Shown: positions 55,152 through 64,000 of the stretch, in pieces
How positions within the stretch are numbered: the first letter of the stretch is position 1
Layout: each line of letters starts with the position of its first letter
Origin: Siphonodentalium dalli
Lineage: Eukaryota > Mollusca > Scaphopoda > Gadilida > Siphonodentaliidae
Assembly (NCBI GenBank): GCA_032622095.1
Contig: CP136066.1
Span: forward strand, 230,088,961-230,152,960
Length of the DNA: 64,000 nucleotides
Direction of reading: 5' to 3'
Notes under the pieces: generated by a model
Databases searched by the model: none
Told to the model about the DNA's origin: nothing
The model's input: only the letters and a program-made list of their open reading frames with translations
Position numbers and translations under genes: made by a program

Positions 55152-55455
55152 TTAACCCTTTACCCACCAGAACGGCCCTGTGCCAATGCATTCTCTTATA
55201 TATGCGAGTCGACCATGGGTCGCCTCCCATATATAAGAGAATGCATTGGCTTAACACATAATAAAAATGATAAAATTGTCAAAGAATGTAGAATTATTTT
55301 TTTTAGGCCAATACATTCTCTTATATATGCGAGGCGACCTATGGTCGACTCGCATATATAAGAGAATGCATTGGCACAGGGCATAACTGTAACCATCACA
55401 ATGTGGTCAATGAACCGGTTCCAATGATATCCATATATGTATGGTGTTATTGAGA
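55152..55455. mobile_element. TTAA palindromic MITE, third copy, right end missing
   Basis: Starts TTAACCCTTTACCCACC and has both hairpins (55182-55250 and 55317-55375), but the sequence leaves the family consensus after GTGTTATTGAGA at about 55455, lacking the terminal GGGTAAAGGGTTAA. Either the end was deleted or the right part was replaced. Confidence 0.8.
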
Positions 55456-55783
55456 TATACTGTTTCGATAGGGTTTTCCAAACTGTTTTCTCTGGAACCA
55501 GAGCTGTTGATATATATTCAGACATATAGGAGGACAAACTCAAGTTATCAAGAATACTGGATATGTCCTGCAGTCTTCGATGCAGTATTGGATTCATATG
55601 AAAATCTCAATAATCTGATGATAAATACATCTTTAACAGTTTTTTTAGACTCGAGAAAACAAAATGACGAAAACAAGGACACTTTTCTATATTTAATGAA
55701 TGTGATTAAATGAGGAATAACAACCAGGCCTAAGACCATGTATGTGCTAGGCCTTGTATAAGTTTGAGGCACACAACAATTCA

Positions 55784-56765
55784 CTACCGTATAAGCCTCG
55801 TGGTAAGACCACGGACTTGTAAATCTGGGGTAATAGCGCCTGCATGCAGGTCAGCATTAGCCAAAGATAAGAAAGCGTTCTTCGTTTTTGTACAAATATT
55901 GTCAACAAGTTGTGAGCGAAAATTATATTTCTCAAGCGGAATACCTAAATGAGTAACACTGTCGGATTCTGTTAGCCCACGAGGAGACATGTGCCAGTTA
56001 TTATGGCGCTTAAGTGCTGCGTTAGCACTTTCATTGAAAACAATTATCTTGGTTTTGTTTTGGTTGTATCTATAACGCCATTTCAAGCTGTATTCGACAC
56101 ATATATCCACAAGAGACTGAAGTCCATATGCAGTTAAAGAGAAAACTGCCATGTCATCGGCATGCGTTGGACACGTGCAATTTGCACCTTGCATCCCGAT
56201 GACTTTAGATTTGACAAAAGATCATTGATATATATAATATAATAGAGGAGACATAATGTACTCCCTGCCTTGTTCTTTGCATCATTGGGATCCACCTAGA
56301 GCAACCACCTTGGTATTTAATGCAACAGCTAAAATTGTTTAACAAGTGGTAAAAGAGCCTCCAAATTTTCTCCTGTAATTGCTTCTTATGCAGTTTATAC
56401 AATAATCCGTGTATCCAAACACTATCGAAAGCTTTCCATACATCCAAGAAACAGGCAAGCGGTTTTCTCTGTCTCTCGGATGTATAAGCTATACTTTCTG
56501 TTAGAAGAAAAGAAGACATGTTGCAACTTATGCCCCACTGGAACCCATTCTGCAAGGAATCAACTTCACTGGCAAAGACAGTATACTTTTCCATTCTCGA
56601 TAATAAGAGTTTCTCAAACAGTTTATATACTGTTGGTAGCAGAGTAATTGCTCTATAGCTATCAAAGGAATCGTTTGGTTTAGGGTGTCCCTCATTTAGA
56701 GATATTATACAACCACGCTTAGCACCAAGTGGTATATGTTCAAATAGGAAGAAGTAGTTGTACAA
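55784..56765 (-). pseudogene. Reverse transcriptase of the second LINE
   Basis: Two main frames. The first (56205-56765) has PLGAKRGCIISLNEGHPKPN, DSLQNGFQWGISCNMSSFLL and the VWKAFDSVW block. The second (55784-56194) has ADDMAVFSLTAYGLQSLVD (with HADD in place of YADD), NQNKTKIIVF and HLGIPLEKYNFRSQ. The frame break near 56200 lies inside the catalytic domain. Confidence 0.75.
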
Positions 56766-57599
56766 GGTAGCAATGCAGCGGGCAAGAGCCTCACCACCAA
56801 AAACAATATGCTCATAATTTACACCATCGATACCAGCTGCCTTGTTGAGGTTTAAAGTGCGACAAAGAGATGTGATTTTCCTTCATATTAGTTGGAAACT
56901 TTAACAATCCGTCTAATGGGCATGTTGAATTTGTCATCGATTCAGTCTCTACAAATTGGTTGACATGGTTAAAATGTGATTCATCAAACTCAGGATCCGT
57001 TAGCGGTGTGGAAAAATGTTATAATAGTACTCAGCCCAAGTTTCAAGAATATCTGGGGTTTCTCGCACTATCGAGTTTTGACAGGAGAAGTGTGTACTAC
57101 CAAGTGTCGCTAATGGTTTGCGTTTCGCGTTGAAGAGTCCGAAGAAAGTATCTTGATCACACTCAGCGCTTTTATTTATGTCATCGTTAAAAGAGCGCAG
57201 AAAATTAGTTGATGTCCTCCGGTATTCGCGCCTAAAAGAGCATTTTGCATCCTTATAACAGCGATATAAACCAGTTGCATCGCTAATTGGCCTACCAGCC
57301 GAAATCCAAACAGATATGTGATATCGCATATTCTTGTGAAGTAAGTTTAATTCTTTCGAACAGTAAGGTTTAAGAAACTTCTTTAAATGTTTCTTTGGGA
57401 TATTACTCTGAGCCGAAACCGTGATGGAGTTTTATGTTTTCATAAAATGTATCCAACTCAGACTTGTCATTTTCGTCATCTTGTGGTAACGATGTAGCTA
57501 AATCTGACTGATACGACACTTGCATTACAGAATCTAGCTTAAATGTCTTCCAACTGAACTTACATGTACTATGGCTTGGTATTGTACTACTTCGAGGTG

Positions 57600-58290
57600 T
57601 ATATGTGTAGTCATCGTACTGTCCTATGGTTGGATACATTGATTGCATCATCATCCAGAATTTCGCTATGAAAAATAAGATCAGTGTCGTCTTTGTTGAC
57701 GACAATGTGATTGATCACTAAACCAGGATAGCCCATGCAGGAACGTGTCTTGCATGGATATTCAGAGGAAAAGACACGACATTGCATGACAGAGATAAAC
57801 TTATTGTCTAAAAACTGATTTGGCACACGCATCATCACGCTGAAGACTTGCATTGAAGTCGCCCATAAAAACAACTTTGCCGAGAACACTGTATGTATCA
57901 CGGAGGTCAATCAACTTCTGGATGTACTCCCGGAAAATGCTACAGTATAGTTCGTAGACGGAAGATAAACTTGGAATATGAAACTATATCTCCTTCTCGT
58001 GTTTACTTGTATGCCGATAATGCGATCATCATTTATATATCAAGAGGGGTTACTCTGCCCCCGAGCCCATCGCGATTCCACATAAGGCATACGCCACCAG
58101 AGTAACGCTCGCGTTTCCAAGGGAGACATTGACAAAAGTCGCTAACAGCAAAAAAATCATATTTTGAGTTAATGTGGCGAAAGTAATATAAATCTGCATC
58201 GCATAACCAGTGCTTGCTGATGCCACAGATATCCAGGTTCAGTTTATCAAGACAATTACTGAGATAACACCCAGACAAGAGAAAACATTG
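57600..58290 (-). pseudogene. Endonuclease region of the second LINE
   Basis: The frame at 58033-58278 has LNLDICGISKHWLCDADL and RYSGGVCLMW; the frame at 57611-57910 ends NKDDTDLIFHSEILDDDA and VSNHRTVR, matching the D...SDH end of APE-type endonucleases, with SNH in place of SDH. The middle is frame-shifted. Confidence 0.65.
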
Positions 58291-59215
58291 TGTGGATCAA
58301 GATACTTTGCGCCGGTGGAAAATCATATCTTTGGTTCACCGTAGGAAGTTCGTCCATCTTTGATAAATACTGAAAATGTGAGACACAGAATAATAGCGAC
58401 CAAATAAATATCACACACATGAACACTGTGTATATACGACACCGGAAGCAGTTAGCAACCCGAGTGTGTTTATGCTACACTGGGTGCAGATATCAGGCTT
58501 TTTCTCGTAGACGTTGACACTTTCCAAATACGAGCCTCCGCAGGTGCATGGCCGATATGTTGTAGTCAATGGTAGTTATTTTCACTTTGACATAAATTGA
58601 AAGCTTCATTCATCAATTGACAATTTAGGCGAATACTCGCACGAAAAGTCATCACCTAATTTTGTTTCAAAATGAGAAAAAATAGAATAGCGCATAAATC
58701 TAACAACACAAATGGGTATAATAACATATGATGATTTGATCTGCGTTATATATAACGTATCTGCTATCAATAAGGCAGTTTCTTGGCAAAAAATCCAATT
58801 AAAAAAGCCAGGTGTACGGCAGTATGCAAATGTAGCCAGTGGACAACTGCACTGCAGTATGCGAGTTCGGTGTACGGCACCATGTTTTATAAACACAAAT
58901 CTAGGCATTGGGCGTTGATTTTGGCATGTACCTTGGTATTGAACTTCTCATTAACGCGAGTGATGTGGATTTTGAACATATTTGAGCACAAGATAACTCT
59001 ATTTGCAAATATAAATCATTCGTTTTTTCCATGATTAATAATACTTTGTGGCACAAATGAGGTGAATGCATTGGCTTGCGACTGGTTATTAGATGCCGAT
59101 TCTCACAGAAAGATGTGTCTGAACCCAGAATGTGAAAGAAATAATCTAATTAATATATGTTCGTGTTTTGTGTAGTGGGTGGGATTGCAGTGTGCGTTTG
59201 CATGTATGTATAACA
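58291..59215. other. Intergenic stretch, no supported gene
   Basis: Short overlapping open frames on both strands (58606-59034) show no domain. Confidence 0.35.
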
Positions 59216-59580
59216 AGATATAACATGCTATCGGAATGTACGAAAAGCACAACCAGACTGTATAATCTGAGACGACACGCAAAAACACATATACACCACC
59301 AATCGCAGCAGATAATCCGGATCAAGATAAAGAACGACGAAACTCCCACTTGTGTGACTATTGTGGCAGATCTTTCAGCAGGTTGTTTACAGTAAAGCTG
59401 CATGAGAAATCGCAAAAGCAGTTGAGCACACGTGCAACGTATGTGGTAAGGAGTTCCGCCAAAGTTACGTTATCTCAAAGCGTCACATGCTGGAATCGCC
59501 ATCGACCAATGTACAAAATGTACCCAAAAAAGAATACAAGGCACCGTGGTATTTGAATAGACACAACAAAACATGACATG
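59216..59580 (+). pseudogene. Broken C2H2 zinc-finger sequence (about three fingers)
   Basis: Finger 1 reads ECTKSTTRLYNLRRHAKTH, with its first cysteine displaced by a frame slip. Finger 2, in another frame, reads LCDYCGRSFSRLFTVKLHE. Finger 3, in a third frame, reads TCNVCGKEFRQSYVISKRH, followed after a gap by YLNRHNKT. Each matches the C-x2-C...F...L..H layout of DNA-binding C2H2 fingers, but the frames do not join, and no splice sites between them were recognised. It is probably a decayed gene fragment or retrocopy. Confidence 0.6.
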
Positions 59581-59973
59581 CAGATGCACCAGAATTCCTT
59601 TATGATGTTGGTTCTAGGACGTTTCCACCAAATTCAATATGGAAGACAACAAGAAGGGGATGTACTAACTCTCACGATACCAGTGCAGATGTACGAATTT
59701 TTTACAAATGGCGATAAAACTGATACACAAATACAGTGTTTCCATTTGATAGCATTTATTCTTTTACCTCTCAATTGATAGTCACGAGTATGCTCATGCG
59801 CGGGATTGACCATGTTGGGATTGACTGACAGAAGGATTGTCTCTTAGTTCAACACATATCCAGGAACGTGGATTCGTTTATTTTATGTTGGTGTTCAATC
59901 CTGATTTTGTTTTACCTCACCCCGTTGAACACCAAAATTTCAAACCAAGATAATAGCTCAATATATATAAAGG

Positions 59974-60112
59974 ATCTCAAACGAGTTACTATTTTATACG
60001 GAATTTATCAACCAAGTTCACTAAATTCGATTTGAGCCGAGGTTTACCGAGGCTCAAATAGAATTTAGTGGACGAGGTTGATAAATTACGTGTACAATAG
60101 AACGAGTTTGAT
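59974..60112. repeat. Hairpin element (ATCTCAAACGAGTT family)
   Basis: ATCTCAAACGAGTTACTATT pairs with AATAGAACGAGTTTGATAT; ACCAAGTTCACTAAATTCGA with the segment before GACGAGGTTGATAAAT. The loop contains GAGCCGAGGTTTACCGAGGCTC. The layout resembles the ATCTACAACTCGTCCCC hairpins at 5-7 kb (unrelated ends, similar size and a CCGAG/CTTTGG-type centre). Confidence 0.7.
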
Positions 60113-61725
60113 ATACTTTTTATCACATGATCATATAATCGCTAACATTTTATCGAAAAGAACAATAATTAAAAGCCGGCGAATTTTGTCACAAAGAGCA
60201 GCGTGACGTCATTGCACGCGACGATATTACACGTGTCTATTACGCTCGAATATTACATAGAAAAATACTGCTAATCATGTGATAAATATGTTTTCCAACC
60301 ATAGACTTTGTGGTTTAGTTTGAATATTTCGACAACTATAGGTACATATATAAACCAGTAGCAAACACATGCCTCTAATCGTCGAAATATTTCAATTAAA
60401 CTCACTTACACTGCTGTTGGAAAACAAAATCAGTAGTCAATTTCAGCTTACTGTCTAAAATATGACTGATGGCTGAATTACTGTTGTAAAAGCCATTTTA
60501 ACATTAAATTTTGGTTGGACAATTTGTTGGGGTTAAAACTAAGTTATTTATTTAAAAAGTAATGCTACATTTTTGATACAGTTCCCATCAATATCATCCG
60601 GACCATGGTATGGCTTTAACGAGCATCAGGGACGTGGCGACAGGAATTTGGGGTGACTTACCCCCCAATTTTGGTAAACAAAAATTCAACAGTTGGAAAT
60701 TTTATACCTGACACATCATTAGTTGGAAATTTTACACCACGTATAGGTTGAAATAGTTATGTATTTAGACCGCGGTTGAAGTTGACAAACAGCAAATGTT
60801 TCTACATTTGTTTTATTTCGATGTTTTCATTTTGATGTTTCCTTGGGGAGTGTCCAACAGCTTCGCCAAATGTATTTTCCTCGTATTCACAGTAAGAACA
60901 TTTGCACACCGTTGGATATCTCACAGGCTGAAATGAGAAACGATTCGGTGTTTACTCATCATGCATACCTCATTAGGAACAATTATTGTGTCAATAAGCG
61001 CCCATAGTGTTTGTATTGCAACTATTAGGACATCCTGCAGTACACTTGGTAATTGACTAAACTCGCATACTGCTGTACACTTCCCAGCATACTGCCATAG
61101 ACCAACGTGCTAGGAAGAACTCGATATTTAGTGACAAGTGTCGCCAAATTTGCAACATGTTATATACGTATATAACCGCTAGAGCAGTGGGAAAATACAC
61201 CACGTGCAAAACTTGCGTAAAAATAAGTTATTATATGTGAACATACAGAGTGAAGTGGGGAAAGACTCCGAAAGAGCCTTATTTACATGTGAGTTTCTGT
61301 AAATTCGCTTTCTTTTTCTCGACAACATCAAATAATCCGATAAAACTCGTCTGTTCCATGTTATTGGAAATATATATGCTATGGAAAATACCATCTCATA
61401 ACATTTTTGTAATACTGAGAGAATAATTAGAAGCCAAAACACTTACCCTGGTGTATATTTTGAGTCGTATATTCCACTTTTTCCGATTCCACTTCCGGTT
61501 ATCGAATGTACACAGTGATGAACAAAGTAACAATTCTGCACTTATTTGCCTTCATGTCTCGCTGAGGAATGCGAAACTGTTAAAAGAGAGATAACTCCAT
61601 TCTGTAAAGGAGTTAAGTAGAGTACTGTCCCGTTTGTGTATTGGATTTGTAAACTTGATATGCATCCACTCTTTGCATTGAACGTCGTCAGGCCAAAAGT
61701 GAGGTTCCAGAACGTCACCTATACG
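60113..61725. other. Intergenic stretch, no supported gene
   Basis: No domain-bearing frame. Two words, CAACAGTTGGAAATTTTA and TAGTTGGAAATTTTACACC, recur near 60688-60735. Confidence 0.35.
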
Positions 61726-61849
61726 TTATCTACACACATTGATTCTTGCCGAGGTGTAACTCGAACGTCGTGTCCAGAAAATTCGGATGATAGTGTAGGG
61801 AATATCATTCATTTCCAAATAGGAATTCAAAACATTAGCATCATTTATG

Positions 61850-62125
61850 CATAAGTTTCCGATAGCGTCGATGATATGAATAATGAGAACGACTACTGCT
61901 GTCAGATGCACGTCTGTGTCGATCAAAGTTTTTCCCGGGTTTACTGGTATTGGGGCGATATTTCGGGGCAGCGCCCCTTGTCTCACAAAGGGAATCTCCA
62001 ACAGTGTGATTCGTTGCAATAAGCTGTCTGGGAGGCTGTTTCCTATACCGAAGTAGGCGATTATTTCGGGGATTGTCGAGAGGAATTGTTTGTAGAGATT
62101 GCAAAAAATGCAAGATGCCACGGCT
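61850..62125 (-). pseudogene. Possible PIF/Harbinger transposase remnant
   Basis: Across two minus-strand frames the order reads IIAYFGIGNSLPD, then TNHTVGDSL, then VRQGALPRNIAPI. This resembles the helix-turn-helix part of Harbinger-type transposases (LRYFATGS, then +GD..GV.QS.VSR.I). The match needs two frame changes and covers only about 60 residues, so it is tentative. Confidence 0.3.
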
Positions 62126-62260
62126 CACGGGAGATGCCAGATAGATATATCTAGCTATGTTACATCCTTGGATACATGTTTGTGATCACGCTTATTGCAC
62201 ATTTTAAAATCGGTCAAATCAGATGAAATTCCACTTGTGAATCTATAGGCCCGATCATCT

Positions 62261-62345
62261 CAGGTTTAAACCTGGTCTACGTAAACCTCTAGGTTTAAAC
62301 CGCAGGTCAAAGTGACGCATTCGTCATATCTGGTTTAAACCTGGT
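62261..62345. repeat. Cluster of three GGTTTAAACC palindromes
   Basis: GGTTTAAACC occurs at 62263-62272, 62292-62301 and 62332-62341; the first and third are extended to CTGG or CAGG symmetry (the first reads CAGGTTTAAACCTG). A related TTTAAACC-like word, GCTTAAACCGG, is near 62561. Function unknown. Confidence 0.7.
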
Positions 62346-63645
62346 CCAGCCAGACAGTGGTTTGGCGGTAGTGCATATCGGGATAACTAATCGTACTTTC
62401 CTAATAAGAATCGCCTCGTTTTATTGATTGCGAAAATAATAATTACGACAGCGATCATTTTTTTTTATTGGAAATTTATAAGCTTGAAGCACTCACACCT
62501 ATAAATTGTGTGGGATAAGTTTTTGTCAATTTCGATATATATATTTTTTTCCGTTTTATAAGCTTAAACCGGCAACTAATACAACTTATTCGGCGGTCCA
62601 GCTAAACAAGCTCTACCGAAGCTAAACTAGAGATGACGAATCTTTTCTTTATCGCGGTTTAGAATTGTCAAACAAGCAGTCAAAGGGTGGAGCTGTAAAT
62701 AATCTTGAGCGAGGGCATTTAGAGAGCGGAATATAGGGAATCCAATATAGGTATAACGTGACACCCACACAATCTATTCACATTTGAACCCCCATGCTCA
62801 GGATGTCAGATTGCCCCGCCTCTGGTATTTACACGATTAATTATCAATTATATTTAAGGATGTATATACGAAAAAAGGGGAAAATACGGATAGAGCGAAC
62901 AAAAATAAACCCCACCGACAGAAGGAGAAAGCTGCACATGGTGATTATATGGTGTAGAATTGAAACAGGGAAACGTTTAACTGGATGTCGAATACACACG
63001 ATTTATGTACATGTACAATGTAATTAAGAAAAAAACTGAATTGCCGGAAATAACAGACTGATAAAATATCTCCAAGTGGCAAGGGTGCAAATATATAATT
63101 CAAGTACATTATCCTTTCCCAAAGGGTTGGTGTTATTTTTTGTTTATGAAGAAGAGGTTATGACCAACTTAGATTTTACAACCAAATTTCGACTGAATAT
63201 AGGAAAACATCATACTTGTGGTATAAAGTATAATTTGCAATTATATTAGTGAAAATTTTAACTATTGGAATGAATACAACCTATTCTCCAGTCTTAAATT
63301 CCAAATCCATTGCGGTAATCGCGGTAACGTTCATGTTTAGGGTCTCTAGATAAATATTTCCGAGTCTGGGAAACTATATGTTGACACCCCAGTCGGTTGA
63401 AATTCTGCAATGTTACTCAAGATTTCCAACTGTTAGAAATCTCCAACCCAAAAACTCCAACCGATCGAAACTTCTCAACTGATTGCCATTTAACTCCATA
63501 ATTCAATCACATGTGGGATCATCATAAACATTGGTGTGATGCACCCAACACCCTAACGACACGCCCCTGCATGAAATTCCCAATTGTTGAGTATTTTGGT
63601 AAGAATAAAGTAATAACAGGAACATATATTCATGTTTAGACATAG
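62346..63645. other. Intergenic stretch, no supported gene
   Basis: AT-rich, with no domain-bearing frame. Words such as AACTGTTAGAAATCTCCAAC near 63427 are not obviously part of a longer repeat. Confidence 0.35.
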
Positions 63646-64000
63646 TTTATTCCATACTAATATAACACAATTCATAATAATCAAGATGTCAGCTTAAATA
63701 CGTGTTGTCTTGTCGGTGTCCAGTTCTGTTCTGTCTATTTCGGTAGCTGGGAGTGACGTCACATCCTCGGGTGCACTCGAATCGGATAACCGGTACTCTT
63801 TGGGACCTAATACCGCTACATTCCCCCAAGCTTTGAAAAAGAGGTCCTGATGGAGGGGGTTGAAGAATTCGCCCATCCATCGTCATTATCCAGTCCAAGT
63901 TCCAACAAGACTCAGTTGCAGGGTCTTGTCGGTGACGCGTTGGATCCTGAACATCAGATGACTGGCGAACACTTGTAACTTGGTCGAAAGAGACACAATC
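63646..64000 (-). CDS. Possible last exon and polyadenylation signal of a minus-strand gene
   Basis: An AATAAA signal on the minus strand (63646-63651) lies about 40-45 bp downstream of two overlapping stop codons. One frame is open from the window edge to a stop at 63689 (about 104 codons; words LDWIMTMDGRILQPPPSG and ECTRGCDVTPSYRN). A second frame ends at 63694 and reads KAWGNVAVLGPKEYRL, then SSAPEDVTSLPATEID, which looks more protein-like but opens only at 63876. No domain was recognised and the frame is undecided; the rest would lie outside the window. Confidence 0.35.

Larger units (their letters stand above)
54840..58290 (-). mobile_element. Decayed second LINE, interrupted by a MITE
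   Basis: On the minus strand the order is endonuclease (about 58278-57611), spacer domain (57329-57000), reverse transcriptase (56765-55784) and C-terminal CCHC (55106-54864), in several frames. Words include LNLDICGISKHWL (endonuclease), AITLLPTVYKLFEKLLLSRM, VWKAFDSVWIHGLLYKL and ADDMAVFS (reverse transcriptase), and CLVCARSYI...HIIADC (C-terminal zinc motif). The MITE at 55152-55455 splits the C-terminal part. Many frame breaks show it is old. It belongs to a different family from the LINE at 44.8-51.3 kb. Confidence 0.75.

Noticed and set aside
1-64000. Prokaryotic-style operons, ribosome-binding sites, tRNA or rRNA genes
   Set aside because: The window has introns, eukaryotic domain families and retroelements; no tRNA or rRNA sequence was recognised by eye.

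Overview
The window is AT-rich, intron-rich and transposon-rich animal DNA, most likely from a lophotrochozoan and probably a mollusc. That is an inference from CUB and zona pellucida (ZP) domain exons with GT-AG boundaries, a high load of miniature palindromic transposons, Helitron-like elements, a tyrosine-recombinase retroelement, a Ty3/Gypsy element and non-LTR retrotransposons. Host coding sequence is a small fraction; most of the 64 kb is mobile DNA and its debris.

Host genes. Two tandem paralogues of a secreted CUB+ZP protein lie on the + strand. Copy 1 enters from the left and has three phase-compatible exons (2900-3105, 7156-7562, 16145-16325) that together encode a complete ZP module ending right after its last cysteine, with no membrane anchor. 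Copy 2 has a possible signal peptide plus first CUB exon (22218-22441, with a 1-nt frame break), a second CUB exon (23739-23886), a ZP-N exon (31285-31490) and the last ZP exon (35907-36087). The middle ZP exon is missing, so copy 2 is probably a broken paralogue. The exon phases agree across the whole chain (CUB-B ends in phase 1, ZP exon 1 begins in phase 1). Upstream of copy 1's ZP exon 1 is an array of about nine partial copies of that exon, several with their own splice acceptor.

Introns. Copy 1's first ZP intron holds a three-arm inverted repeat with hairpin elements and a TTAA-flanked palindromic MITE whose empty site survives in a duplicated arm. Its second intron holds a 6.5-kb higher-order array: four 649-bp elements with terminal inverted repeats alternating with three 1.3-kb spacers. 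Both paralogues carry the same minisatellite upstream of the last exon. Copy 2's introns hold MITEs and a degenerate Gypsy element (25297-31138, minus strand).

Right half. 36.7-39.9 kb is a run of three Helitron-like elements, two of them head to tail. 40.7-42.65 kb is a deletion derivative of a DIRS/Ngaro-type element (gag joined to tyrosine recombinase, no reverse transcriptase). 44.8-51.3 kb is a nearly intact non-LTR retrotransposon on the minus strand, with an ORF1 carrying CCHC knuckles and an SGNH-hydrolase-like domain that is in the same frame as ORF2, separated by one TGA. 53.5-54.45 kb has two more DNA elements. 54.8-58.3 kb is a decayed second LINE interrupted by a MITE. 59.2-59.6 kb is a broken C2H2 zinc-finger sequence. 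The right end may hold the 3' end of a minus-strand gene. No tRNA, rRNA or CRISPR array was recognised. All repeat boundaries were read by eye.
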